Positions 1-7,693 of a stretch of 22,681 nt of DNA are shown in pieces (position 1 is the first letter of the stretch; each line of letters opens with the position of its first letter). A program made the translations under genes and the position numbers. The notes under the pieces were generated by a model. The model had not been told where the DNA came from, ran no database searches, and saw only the letters and a list, made by a program, of their open reading frames with translations. Source of the DNA: Planctomycetota bacterium (GTDB lineage: Bacteria; Planctomycetota; MHYJ01; JACPRB01); NCBI GenBank assembly GCA_016200125.1, contig JACQFK010000367.1:1-22681 (forward strand), in the 5' to 3' direction.

Positions 1-169
1 GGCCGGGACGGCCCCGGCGGCGCAGATCGACCTCGCCTTCCGTCTCGCGGCTGGCCGTCCGCCCTCCGCGGAAGAGCGGCGCCTCGCCCAGGAGTTCCTC
101 GCCCGGCGCCCGCTCAAGGAATTCGCCCTGGCGCTTTTCAACCTGAACGCGTTCCTCTATGTCCCCTAG
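1..169 (+). CDS. C-terminal end of a DUF1553 (PSD1-type) planctomycete protein, partial
   Basis: The window opens inside a gene. The frame starting at base 2 stays open for 55 codons and stops at TAG 167-169. The translated end reads EFALALFNLNAFLYVP, which resembles the closing segment of DUF1549/DUF1553 proteins ('...ALFNLNEFVYV'), a large exported family of planctomycetes and relatives. The stop overlaps the start of the next gene (ATG 159) by 11 bases, and that gene encodes a DUF1501 protein, the usual partner of DUF1553 in these genomes. The biochemical role of the pair is not established; they are often discussed with polysaccharide breakdown or sulfatase loci. Only the tail is visible, so nothing can be said about the catalytic or cytochrome parts. 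Confidence 0.8.
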   Translation, partial: AGTAPAAQIDLAFRLAAGRPPSAEERRLAQEFLARRPLKEFALALFNLNAFLYVP

Positions 170-1589
170 CTGCGAGCACCGCCGTCCGACGCGCACCCGG
201 AGGGAGTTCATCCAGGACGCCTTCTGCGGCTTCGGCTCCCTGGCGCTGGCGTCGATGCTGGAGCGTCAGCTCAGCGCCGACGACGGCGTCATCAACCCGC
301 TCGCCCCGAAGCCCGCGCACCTGAATCCGCAGGCGAAGTCCGTCATCTTCCTCTTCATGTCGGGCGGCCCGAGCCACCTGGAGACCTTCGACCCCAAGCC
401 GCTCCTCAACCGGCTCCACGGCCAGTCGCGCCCCAAGGAGTTCGGCGAGGCGAAGTACCAGTTCATCTCGCCGACCGCGAAGCTCTTCGGCACGAAGCGG
501 ACCTTCCGGAAGTACGGCGAGAGCGGCATCGAGGTGTCCGACCTTTTCCCGCACACCGCCCAGTGCGTCGATGATCTCGCGATCCTCCGCTCCTGCCACG
601 GCGACATGGTCGTGCACTCCGCCGCACAGTACGAGCTCTTCACCGGGCGCATCGTCCCGGGCTTCCCGAGCATGGGCTCCTGGGCGCTCTATGGCCTGGG
701 CAGCGAAAGCGAATCCATGCCCGCCTACGTCGTCATGCCCGACCCGCACGGCGCGCAGGAGGCGGGCCAGCCGCTCTACTCGAACGGCTTCCTCCCGGCG
801 GTATACCAGCCGACGATGTTCCGGCCGGGCAAGCGGCCGGTCCTGAACCTCGAGCTGCCGCCCGGCGTGTCGAGGGACGAGCGGAAGGATACGGTCGACC
901 TGATCCGCAACCTCAACCGCGCGAACCTCGAGGCGGGCGACTCCGAGTTCTCGGCGCGGATCAGCGCCTACGACCTCGCGTTCAAGATGCAGACCGAGGC
1001 GCCGGAAGTCTTCGACCTGTCGCGGGAGTCGAAGGAGACCCTCGACCTCTACGGCGTGGGCGCCGAGCCGACGAACGACTACGGCCGACGCTGCCTGATG
1101 GCGCGGCGGCTCGTGGAGAAGGGCACGCGCTTCGTCTGCGTGGTCTCCGGCGGCGGCACCGGCAATCTGCAATGGGACGCTCACAGCGACATCGAGGAGA
1201 ACCACCTGAGGATGGCCTCGCAGACGGACAAGCCCATCGCGGGCCTGCTCAAGGACCTGAAGCGCCGCGGCCTGCTCGACAGCACGCTGGTCGTCTGGGG
1301 CGGCGAGTTCGGGCGCTCGCCCGAGGCCGAGGGCGGCCGGGGGCGCGACCACCACAACCTAGGCTTCTCGATGTGGATGGCGGGCGGCGGCGTGAAGGGC
1401 GGCCGGGTCGTCGGCGCCACGGACGCCATCGGCCTTCGCGCCGTCGAGCAGCCCTATCACTTCCGCGACATCCACACGACGATCCTGAACCAGCTCGGCC
1501 TGGACCAGGAGCGCCTCACCTACCTGCACCTGGGGAGGCACGAGCGGCTGACGCTGCTCAAGGGCCGGGTGATCAAAGAGATCGTCTGA
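159..1589 (+). CDS. DUF1501 family protein with twin-arginine signal
   Basis: A 476-aa protein of the DUF1501 family, which has an alkaline-phosphatase/sulfatase-like fold. The N-terminus carries a Tat-type signal: TRREFIQ at residues 13-19 followed by a hydrophobic stretch to about residue 34, implying export in folded form. Family motifs visible are the first core strand with SVIFLFMSGGPSHLETFDPK at 61-80, a central VVSGGGTGNLQWDAHSD block, and GEFGRSP followed by GRDHHNLGFSMWMAGGG near residues 394-411. The His/Asp-rich motifs look intact, and the length is normal for the family. The ATG overlaps the upstream DUF1553 stop by 11 bases, so translational coupling is likely. The substrate is unknown; a hydrolase role is inferred from the fold only. 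Confidence 0.93.
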   Translation: MSPSCEHRRPTRTRREFIQDAFCGFGSLALASMLERQLSADDGVINPLAPKPAHLNPQAKSVIFLFMSGGPSHLETFDPKPLLNRLHGQSRPKEFGEAKYQFISPTAKLFGTKRTFRKYGESGIEVSDLFPHTAQCVDDLAILRSCHGDMVVHSAAQYELFTGRIVPGFPSMGSWALYGLGSESESMPAYVVMPDPHGAQEAGQPLYSNGFLPAVYQPTMFRPGKRPVLNLELPPGVSRDERKDTVDLIRNLNRANLEAGDSEFSARISAYDLAFKMQTEAPEVFDLSRESKETLDLYGVGAEPTNDYGRRCLMARRLVEKGTRFVCVVSGGGTGNLQWDAHSDIEENHLRMASQTDKPIAGLLKDLKRRGLLDSTLVVWGGEFGRSPEAEGGRGRDHHNLGFSMWMAGGGVKGGRVVGATDAIGLRAVEQPYHFRDIHTTILNQLGLDQERLTYLHLGRHERLTLLKGRVIKEIV

Positions 1590-1591
1590 GC

Positions 1592-2077
1592 ATGGGCGAT
1601 CCCGAGTCGGACCTTGCCCAGTGCATCGACCACGCGGTGGCGCCCCACGGGTTTGAACGCCTCATGAAGGCCGGGCCGCCTCCGATCCGTTGGGTGGCCG
1701 CCTGGAAGCGGAAGACGTGGAACAGCAACCGCGGCATCGCCCTCCTTTCGCTGCCGGATCAGGCGCCCCACGCCGGCGAGTACGCGCTCGACATCCGGTC
1801 GAGGGCCGGGAAGTCCATCGGCTACATCCCGTTCGTGTGCGAACTCGGGTTGCAGCTCGTTCTGACGGCCCCGGGGATCCTGAAAAAGGGCGATGGATTG
1901 GACCGCTATGTCACGAAGATCAACAACAGCACCGTGCTCCTCCAGTCCATCCACCTCATCGATCCGGAAAGCCGGGAGTCTCTCTCCGTGCGCACGTGGG
2001 GCCAGGTCCTCACCGGCAGGTTCATCGACGCGATTGAAGAGGGCATCGCCGCCTTCCGGGGCGTCGGGTATCCGTGA
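1592..2077 (+). CDS. Hypothetical protein, 161 aa
   Basis: ATG 1592 lies two bases after the DUF1501 stop in the same direction, so the gene is probably co-transcribed. The protein looks soluble: there is no signal peptide and no membrane segment. It has mixed alpha/beta character, with a hydrophobic core around IGYIPFVCELGLQLVLTAPG and a C-terminal amphipathic helix (residues about 140-157). I do not recognise a family. A longer reading of this frame reaches back to 1172, but that part lies wholly inside the DUF1501 gene and is Arg/Pro/Gly-rich shadow sequence, so the ATG at 1592 is the sensible start. The gene is followed by a 52-base convergent gap. Confidence 0.7.
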   Translation: MGDPESDLAQCIDHAVAPHGFERLMKAGPPPIRWVAAWKRKTWNSNRGIALLSLPDQAPHAGEYALDIRSRAGKSIGYIPFVCELGLQLVLTAPGILKKGDGLDRYVTKINNSTVLLQSIHLIDPESRESLSVRTWGQVLTGRFIDAIEEGIAAFRGVGYP

Positions 2078-2129
2078 ACGTGCAGCGTTCCCCTGCGGGG
2101 GCCGCGTGATCCAGGAGATCCTTTGATCC

Positions 2130-2594
2130 TCAGTTCGCCGGGTCGACCGCAGCGTCGCGCATCCGCTTGTAGTTGTCCCAGCGCTCCTTGACCTGGCGCT
2201 CGTCCAGGAAGCGGTCCATCACCATTTCCTTGAGCGACCACCCGGACTGCTTCTTGAGCCGCAGCAGCGCGGGCGTGGGATCCCCGTTGCCGCGGACGTC
2301 GGCGTAAAGCTCCTCCACCGGGTCGTCTTCGAGTCCGCTGATCTCGACGGAGAACCCCTCGTCCTCCAGGACCCCCACCGTCCGGGGAAGCGCCGCCCGA
2401 CGCCGGGCCTCCGGGCTCCAGGTCGGCAGCTGGGCGTGGAGGGGATGATCGGGTTGATCCCCGATCTGCTCCAGGAGCGGAGGCAGGGTCAACCAGTCCA
2501 GCTCGGGCCAGGCCCGGGAGAGCGCCGTCATCACTTCCTTCGGGCTGCCCAGGCGGTGGCCGTGGGGATGCAGGATCGTCAGCTCCCAGGGCAT
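2130..2594 (-). CDS. Hypothetical protein, 154 aa
   Basis: A 154-aa protein starting at ATG 2594, with a good ribosome-binding site (AAGGGG, 5 bases before the ATG). The start overlaps the 3' end of the DUF1802 gene by 16 bases, so the two are almost certainly an operon. The protein is acidic and cytoplasmic-looking, with no signal or membrane segment. Features seen are a Trp-rich region near residues 28-35 (AWPELDWLTLPP) and a Lys/Arg-rich helical C-terminus from about residue 115 (LKKQSGWSLKEMV). I do not recognise a family and assign no function. Confidence 0.7.
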   Translation of the reverse strand: MPWELTILHPHGHRLGSPKEVMTALSRAWPELDWLTLPPLLEQIGDQPDHPLHAQLPTWSPEARRRAALPRTVGVLEDEGFSVEISGLEDDPVEELYADVRGNGDPTPALLRLKKQSGWSLKEMVMDRFLDERQVKERWDNYKRMRDAAVDPAN

Positions 2595-3145
2595 GCGATC
2601 CCCTTCATGTCAGCGAGCCGGCGCTTGAACGCCGCGTCGTCGAGCGCCGGCCGCGCCCCCGCCAGCGGGATCTCCCGCGCGAGCGTGAGCCAGGACGTGC
2701 AGCCGGCGTAGGATTCGAGGGACTCCAGCACCACGGGCGCCGCGAGCGACTGCACCCGTACCATGAGGGCGTAGACGCCGCCGGGACTCCAGCGGCGGTA
2801 GCGCTCCTCGACCACGGCGTCCGACGTGATGTGATAAGGACGCAGCGCCCGCAGGACCTCCAGGCTCTCCACTCGCTGCCCGCTTGCGACCGCCGCGTAG
2901 TGCGAGATCATTACCCTGCCGGGCGCGGGATCATCCGTGATTCCCTCCCGCCACTCGGGGATCACGCCGTCCGGCGACTGGTGCAGATAGGTGGGGAAGA
3001 GGAAGAACTCCTTGTCGGTCAGCTCGAACGCTCCGTGCGCCTCGGCGATGCCTCCCTTGCGGAGGATCAGGGTCTGACGGCCTTCCGCCAGCGCACGGCA
3101 GACCACCGCCCATTCCTTGAACGCACGGTTGTTCGACGGCCGCAT
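2579..3145 (-). CDS. DUF1802 family protein
   Basis: A 188-aa protein matching the DUF1802 family, which is widespread in planctomycetes and cyanobacteria and has no known biochemical function. Diagnostic segments are AFKEWAVVCRALAEGRQTLI near the N-terminus, then LRKGGIAEAHGAF, and FFLFPTYLHQSPDGV. The frame extends to an upstream ATG at 3181, but I chose ATG 3145: the family homology begins immediately after it, the extra 12 residues are low-complexity Arg-rich sequence, and a plausible promoter ends just before it. Downstream it overlaps the 154-aa gene by 16 bases. No transmembrane segment is seen; probably cytoplasmic. Confidence 0.85.
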   Translation of the reverse strand: MRPSNNRAFKEWAVVCRALAEGRQTLILRKGGIAEAHGAFELTDKEFFLFPTYLHQSPDGVIPEWREGITDDPAPGRVMISHYAAVASGQRVESLEVLRALRPYHITSDAVVEERYRRWSPGGVYALMVRVQSLAAPVVLESLESYAGCTSWLTLAREIPLAGARPALDDAAFKRRLADMKGIACPGS

Positions 3146-3151
3146 CGATGA

Positions 3152-3181
3152 AGGATACCTGAAACGTCCGCGGCGCCTCAA
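3152..3181 (-). promoter_or_regulatory. Possible promoter of the DUF1802 gene
   Basis: Read on the minus strand there is TTGAGG (3181-3176), an 18-base spacer, and TATCCT (3157-3152), which is only 6 bases from ATG 3145. Each box matches the sigma-70 consensus at four of six positions. If used, transcription would start at or within a few bases of the ATG, giving a leaderless message. This is motif matching only. Confidence 0.3.
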
Positions 3182-3183
3182 CC

Positions 3184-3189
3184 TATAGT
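3184..3189 (+). promoter_or_regulatory. Possible -10 box of the PVC haem-protein gene
   Basis: TATAGT matches the -10 consensus at five of six positions and lies 9 bases before ATG 3199. No convincing -35 box is seen at the normal distance (CTGAAA at 3159-3164 gives a 19-base spacer). There is no Shine-Dalgarno sequence before the ATG. The arrangement would again give a very short leader. Confidence 0.3.
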
Positions 3190-3198
3190 ACTGAGCCC

Positions 3199-5475
3199 AT
3201 GATTCGACTCCTCGCCTGCGCCTCGGCCATCGCCCTTTTCGCGCCGCAGGACCCCAAAGGGCCCCTGAACGACGACAAGCAGCTGCTCGCGGGCATCAAG
3301 GCTCCCCCCGGGTTCACGGTGACGATTTTCGCCGCGCCGCCCGACGTCGGCTATCCGACCTGCCTCGCCGCCGCCCCCGACGGCGCCCTCTTCGTCGGCG
3401 TCGACGAGAACGGCTCCCTCGACGCCAAGCCCAACCGCGGCCGCATCATCCGCTGCATCGACACGGACGGCGACGGCAAGGCCGACAAGTTCAGCGTCTT
3501 CGCCCCCAACGTCGACAGCCCCCGCGGCGTCGTCTGGGACGGCAAGACGCTCTACGTCCTCCATCCCCCCTTCATCCGCGCCTTCCACGACGAGGATGGC
3601 GACGGCGTGGCCGAGCGCTCGGAGGTCATCGTCCAGGGCCTCGGGTTCGACCTGAAGTTCCGCGGCGCCGATCACACGACCAACGGGATGACGCTGGGCA
3701 TCGACGGATGGCTCTACGTCGCCGTCGGCGACTACGGCTTCGTCAAGGCGACCGGCCTGGACGGCAAGTCCATCCAGCTCCACGGCGGCGGCGTCGTGCG
3801 GGTGCAGCCCGACGGAACGGAGCTCGAGATCGTCTCGCACGGGCAGCGGAACATCTACGACGTGGCGATCGACCCCTACCTGAACGCCTTCACTCGCGAC
3901 AACACCAACGACGGCGGCGGCTGGGACGTGCGCCTGAGCCACGTCGTCGCCGGGGCGAACTTCGGCTACCCGACGCTCTTCAAGAACTTCGGCGACGAGA
4001 TCCTCCAGCCCCTGGCGGACTACGGCGGCGGCTCGCCCTGCGGCTCGCTCTACGTCCAGGAGCCGGGCCTGCCCGAAGGCTTCGGCGACACCCTCTACAC
4101 CTGCGAGTGGGGCCGCAGCGCGGTCTACCGTCATCCGCTGAAGACCAAGGGCTCGACGTTCAGCGCGGAGCAGAAGATCTTCGTCGAGATCCAGCGGCCG
4201 ACCGACCTGGACGCGGACGCGAAGGGCAACTTCTACATCTCGAGCTGGAGGAACGGCGGCTTCAACTACTCGGGCCCGAACGTCGGCTTCGTCGCCCGCG
4301 TCTCGGCGGGAGCCGCCAGGGACGCGGCGCCCGCTCTCCCCAAGGCGCCGCTCGAGGCCCTGGTCGCCGAGATCTCGTCCCCGAGCCACGTGCGCCGCCT
4401 GCAGGCCCAGCGGGAGCTGCTCCGCCGCGCCGACCGGAGCGCCGCCCTGCCGGCGCTCGAGAAGCTCGCGGCGGCGGACGGCCCGCTCGCCCCCCGTGTC
4501 GCCGCGATCTTCACCCTCAAGCAATTCGGCAGGCAGGATCCGGCGATCGCGAAGCTCACGGCGATCCCCGCGCTCCGCGAATTCGCGCTGAGGGCCCTGG
4601 GCGATGGCCGCGCTCCGGAGAGACCGCTGTACGCCGCCGCGCTCAACGACCCCGATCCGCGGGTCCGGCTCCAGGCGCTGACCGCGCTGGCCCGGCTCGG
4701 CCAGAAGGAGGCCGCCGCTTCGATCTTCCCCCTGACCGCCGATCCCGACCCGGTCGTCGCCCACGTCGCCGTGCAGTCGCTGATCTCGCTCCGTGCGTCG
4801 GAAGTCTGCCTCGAGGCGATGACCCCGGCGGCCGTCCGCGTCCTCGGGGAACTCCACGAGCCCGGGGTCGTCAAGGCCGTGATCGATCAACTGGGCGCGC
4901 AGCCGGACTCCGAGAAGCGCAAAGCCCTGCTGCACCTCCTCTGCCGGCTTCACTCCCGCGAGGCCGACTGGGACGGCCGCTGGTGGGGCACGCGGCCCGA
5001 CACCACGGGACCCTACTTCAAGCCCGTGACCTGGGAGCTGAGCGAGACGATCGCCCGGCGCCTCAAGGAGGAGCTCGCCGCCGCCGATGGCGCGTCGCTC
5101 CGCGCGCTGCTCGTCGAGCTCCAGCGCCACCGGATTTCCTTCCCCGAGACCGTCCCGATCGTCCTCAAGCTCGCGGCGCAGGATCCGTCGTTCCGCCCGA
5201 CCGCGGCCGACCTGGTCGGGCGGATGTCGCCGTTGCCTCCCGAGGCCCTGCCCCTGCTCGAGGAATCCGCCGCCTCCCCGAAAGAGGATCCCGCCGTCCG
5301 CGCGCGGTCGCTGACCACGCTGCTCCGCGCGAACAGGCCGGAGGCGACCGAGGCGGCGATCCGCGTGATGGCGGGCTGGAAGAAGCCGCCCGGCGAGCTG
5401 ACCGGCCTGCGCGACGAGTTCGCGCGCGACGGCCGCCACGCCGCCGCCACGGCCGCCTGGGCGAAGCGGGCGTAG
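3199..5475 (+). CDS. PVC-type sugar-dehydrogenase-like/haem-binding protein, N-terminal part before an in-frame TAG
   Basis: This part encodes 758 aa of a gene that would run to 6231 but for TAG 5473-5475. It has a short signal peptide (residues 1 to about 15, ending ALFA). Next is a beta-propeller like the membrane-bound dehydrogenase/glucose-sorbosone dehydrogenase domain of PVC bacteria (residues about 30-370), with Ca-binding-like Asp loops DTDGDGKAD near 88-96 and DEDGDGVAE further on. Helical HEAT-like repeats follow from about 390 (DPDPRVRLQALTALARLG and similar). Family members are large exported proteins that end in a cytochrome-c-like domain, which here lies beyond the stop. The substrate is unknown. 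The same reading frame stays open after the stop with matching content, so this is one interrupted gene rather than two. Confidence 0.88.
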   Translation: MIRLLACASAIALFAPQDPKGPLNDDKQLLAGIKAPPGFTVTIFAAPPDVGYPTCLAAAPDGALFVGVDENGSLDAKPNRGRIIRCIDTDGDGKADKFSVFAPNVDSPRGVVWDGKTLYVLHPPFIRAFHDEDGDGVAERSEVIVQGLGFDLKFRGADHTTNGMTLGIDGWLYVAVGDYGFVKATGLDGKSIQLHGGGVVRVQPDGTELEIVSHGQRNIYDVAIDPYLNAFTRDNTNDGGGWDVRLSHVVAGANFGYPTLFKNFGDEILQPLADYGGGSPCGSLYVQEPGLPEGFGDTLYTCEWGRSAVYRHPLKTKGSTFSAEQKIFVEIQRPTDLDADAKGNFYISSWRNGGFNYSGPNVGFVARVSAGAARDAAPALPKAPLEALVAEISSPSHVRRLQAQRELLRRADRSAALPALEKLAAADGPLAPRVAAIFTLKQFGRQDPAIAKLTAIPALREFALRALGDGRAPERPLYAAALNDPDPRVRLQALTALARLGQKEAAASIFPLTADPDPVVAHVAVQSLISLRASEVCLEAMTPAAVRVLGELHEPGVVKAVIDQLGAQPDSEKRKALLHLLCRLHSREADWDGRWWGTRPDTTGPYFKPVTWELSETIARRLKEELAAADGASLRALLVELQRHRISFPETVPIVLKLAAQDPSFRPTAADLVGRMSPLPPEALPLLEESAASPKEDPAVRARSLTTLLRANRPEATEAAIRVMAGWKKPPGELTGLRDEFARDGRHAAATAAWAKRA
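5473..5475 (+). other. In-frame TAG interrupting the PVC haem-protein gene
   Basis: Codon 759 of the frame that begins at 3199 is TAG (gcg tag tcc). The frame is otherwise open from 3199 to 6231, with HEAT-like protein sequence continuous on both sides. It may be a real nonsense mutation, a sequencing or assembly error, or a readthrough site. TAG is used as a normal stop by several genes here (the DUF1553 end, the formyltransferase, the M6 protease and the secretin), so general recoding of TAG is unlikely. Confidence 0.85.
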
Positions 5476-5511
5476 TCCGACGACGCCGCGGTCCGCGAGC
5501 TGGCCTTCGGC

Positions 5512-6231
5512 GTGCTCCTCAACACCGTCCACCGCAAGCAGTCGCCCAAGGAGGCCCGCGACGCGGCCAACCGCGCGATCGACCAGGCGCTGAGCGCCCC
5601 GCGGGTCCTCGAGCTGCTCCGCGCGATCGCGTGGACGCGGATCGACGACTATGCCTTCCAGATCCGCTCGCTCCAGAAGGACGCGAGGCCCGAGGTCCGC
5701 CAGGCCGCGAACCAGGCCGCCGCCGCGCTCAAGCTCGACCAGCAGGCCGCGGGGAACCGCGTGGCGATCAAGACGCTCCCCTACGAGCAGGTGCTCGCGG
5801 AGGCGCTCCCGATGAAGGGCGACCCCAAGACGGGCGCGGAGCTCTTCGCCCGGCAGGGCTGCGTCGCCTGCCACACCGTCTCCCCGAACGACCCGCCCAA
5901 GGGGCCCTTCCTCGGCGACATCGCGACGCGCTATCCGCGGGCGGAGCTGATCGAGTCGATCCTCAAGCCCAACGCCAAGATCGCCCAGGGCTTCACGACG
6001 CACTGGTTCGAGACCAAGGAGGAGGATCGCTACGAGGGCTTCATCGTCCGGGAGTCGGGCGACGAAGTGGAGATCCGGAACATCCTCGGGGTCGCGACCG
6101 TGCTGCCGCTCAAGACCGTGGCGAAGCGCGGCAAGCTCGAGACGTCGATCATGCCCACGGGGCTCGTCGAGCCCCTCAGCGTGGCGGAGTTCGCCTCGCT
6201 CCTCAGCTACCTCGAGTCGCTGAAGAAGTGA
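5512..6231 (+). CDS. C-terminal part of the interrupted PVC protein: HEAT tail and CxxCH haem domain
   Basis: This is the continuation of the 3199 frame after the TAG; 5512 is only the first usable start (GTG). It encodes the last HEAT-like helices and then a cytochrome-c-like domain of the PVC haem-binding type. The covalent haem motif CVACH is at 5860-5874, and the SIMPTG segment near the end supplies a candidate axial Met. The protein ends FASLLSYLESLKK, a normal ending for this family. Translated alone it would have no signal peptide, so it could not reach the periplasm for haem attachment. That argues that it was one polypeptide with the upstream part. Its 3' end overlaps the convergent glycosyltransferase gene by 29 bases. 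Confidence 0.8.
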   Translation: MLLNTVHRKQSPKEARDAANRAIDQALSAPRVLELLRAIAWTRIDDYAFQIRSLQKDARPEVRQAANQAAAALKLDQQAAGNRVAIKTLPYEQVLAEALPMKGDPKTGAELFARQGCVACHTVSPNDPPKGPFLGDIATRYPRAELIESILKPNAKIAQGFTTHWFETKEEDRYEGFIVRESGDEVEIRNILGVATVLPLKTVAKRGKLETSIMPTGLVEPLSVAEFASLLSYLESLKK

Positions 6232-7693
6232 GCGGCGTGGGGATGTAGCCGCGGGCGCGGTAGAACGAATACTGGAGCGGCTTTCCTCCCCGCATCGGGA
6301 TCGTGAGCCGCTCCAGGGCCTCCACCGACTGGAACGACTTCCGCACTCTCGATTCGAGGTCCTGCTCGCCCTGGAAGACCTCGATCACGACGAGCGCGTC
6401 GCGGCCCTCCAGCTTCTTGATGTCCGTCCAGTAGTCGAACTGCAGGTCCGATTCGCCGATCGGCGTTCGTCCGTACACCTCGAAGGGCGCCGGCAGGTGA
6501 AAGGCGAGCTGACTGGCGACGAAGTACTTGCGGCCGAGTCCGACGTAGAAGCTTCCCTCCGGCAGCCCGGACTTCAGCCGCCGCGCCCGCTTCGCGACGA
6601 TGTCCCAGCCCTGCATTGGCGACATCTGGGGGATCTTCGGAAGCTGAAACGCCGCGTGGACGCTGAGGAGGAGCAGCAGCAGACCGGAAACCGCTGCCAG
6701 CGTCCGGCCGTAGACCTTCGCGATCCCCGGACGGAGTTCCGTCATCAGGCCCGACATCACGACCGTGATCCCGAGCCAGCAGGGGAGGGGCCACAGGACA
6801 TGGGTGGGCATGGTCCAGGAGACCGCGAAGAAGAAGAGGAACATCGGCGCGAAGCACCAGAAGAGGTATTTCTCGTCGGGCCGCGTCGAACGCGCCGAGC
6901 GGCGGATCGCCAGGACCGCGATCGGCAGGGTCAGCGGCACGACGGCCGCCCACTGGAGTCCCAGGTACTTGAGGGCGGCCGTGACGAGGAATTCGTTCGC
7001 CGAGTCGAAGCGGCTCCTGCCCTGGAAGCGGAGGGAGGCCCAGTCGTGCTGGGCGTTCCAATAGGTCACCGGGCTGAAGAGGACCAGCGCGAGCGCCGCG
7101 GCCAGGTAGGGCCAGGGCGTCGCCAGCCAGCGCCGGTCCCGCGCGCTGGTCAATAGGTAGAACACCATGGAGACCCCGAAGAACACGATCGTGTACTTCG
7201 AGATCATGCCCAGGCCGAGCGTCGCCCCGGCCGGGATCCAGAGGACGCCCCGGCCGGTCTCGAGCGCCTCCCAGACCAGCGACATCGTGAGGGCCCAGAA
7301 GAAGAGCATCGGGGAGTCGGGGAACCCGGACGCGGCGGTGAGGTAGGTGACGGGCTGGATGGTCTGGAGGAGCACCGCCCAGAGCGCCGCGGGCTCGCCG
7401 TAGATCTTCTTCGCAAGCCGCGCGAGGATCGCCGTCGTCCCCGCCGCGAAGAGGAGCGGGACGAAGCGGATCGCGAAGGGGGTGTCGCCGAACAGCAGCC
7501 GGCCGAGGGCGATCGACCAGGCGATCATCCCGGGATGGTCGAAGTAGCTCCAGTCGAGATGCACCGCGAAGTCCCAGTGATAGGCCTCTTCGGGCGTCGG
7601 CGGGATGAGGGCGGCGAAAATCCCCCGGACGATCGTCACCGCGATCAGCCAGCGGCTCCAGAGCGGAAGGCGGCCCGCCATGTCGTCAATCAT
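6203..7693 (-). CDS. ArnT/PMT-like integral membrane glycosyltransferase (GT-C), paralogue 1
   Basis: A 496-aa multi-pass membrane protein of the PMT_2/ArnT type (GT39/GT83). These enzymes take a sugar from a polyprenyl-phosphate carrier and transfer it to a lipid or protein on the outer face of the cytoplasmic membrane. Seen here: a first membrane helix (about 11-30); the first-loop acidic pair PEEAYHW with E35/E36; DWSYFDHPGMIAW at 47-59; a second acidic site in SGFPDSP; about ten further hydrophobic helices; and a soluble C-terminal region of about 130 residues. ATG 7693 overlaps the upstream gene by 8 bases; ATG 7681 is an alternative start. It is last in a three-gene operon. The donor is probably the Ara4N-lipid made by the divergent genes, but another polyprenyl sugar is possible. 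Confidence 0.87.
   Translation of the reverse strand: MIDDMAGRLPLWSRWLIAVTIVRGIFAALIPPTPEEAYHWDFAVHLDWSYFDHPGMIAWSIALGRLLFGDTPFAIRFVPLLFAAGTTAILARLAKKIYGEPAALWAVLLQTIQPVTYLTAASGFPDSPMLFFWALTMSLVWEALETGRGVLWIPAGATLGLGMISKYTIVFFGVSMVFYLLTSARDRRWLATPWPYLAAALALVLFSPVTYWNAQHDWASLRFQGRSRFDSANEFLVTAALKYLGLQWAAVVPLTLPIAVLAIRRSARSTRPDEKYLFWCFAPMFLFFFAVSWTMPTHVLWPLPCWLGITVVMSGLMTELRPGIAKVYGRTLAAVSGLLLLLLSVHAAFQLPKIPQMSPMQGWDIVAKRARRLKSGLPEGSFYVGLGRKYFVASQLAFHLPAPFEVYGRTPIGESDLQFDYWTDIKKLEGRDALVVIEVFQGEQDLESRVRKSFQSVEALERLTIPMRGGKPLQYSFYRARGYIPTPLTSSATRGS

Noticed and set aside
138..1355. 405-codon open frame opposite the DUF1501 gene
   Set aside because: It is a low-complexity shadow (Val/Arg/Glu-rich) of a gene with strong family motifs on the plus strand.
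2090..2100. CCCC-TGC-GGGG inverted repeat in the convergent gap after the 161-aa gene, considered as a terminator
   Set aside because: The stem is only 4 bases and there is no T-tract after it on either strand. In DNA this GC-rich such matches are expected by chance.
5473..5475. General reassignment of TAG as a sense codon
   Set aside because: Several intact genes in the window end naturally at TAG (169, 15546, and the minus-strand stops at 19930 and 21820), each directly at a gene boundary.
3178..6003. 941-codon open frame on the minus strand
   Set aside because: It is antisense to the PVC haem gene. Its product is an Arg/Gly/Glu/Leu-rich sequence with no recognisable domain, typical of high-GC shadow frames, whereas the plus strand has clear domains and motifs.
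3708..6248. 846-codon open frame on the plus strand in another frame
   Set aside because: It is an Arg/Pro/Ala-rich shadow of the same PVC gene. It spans the TAG without interruption only because it is in another frame, and it has no protein-like features.
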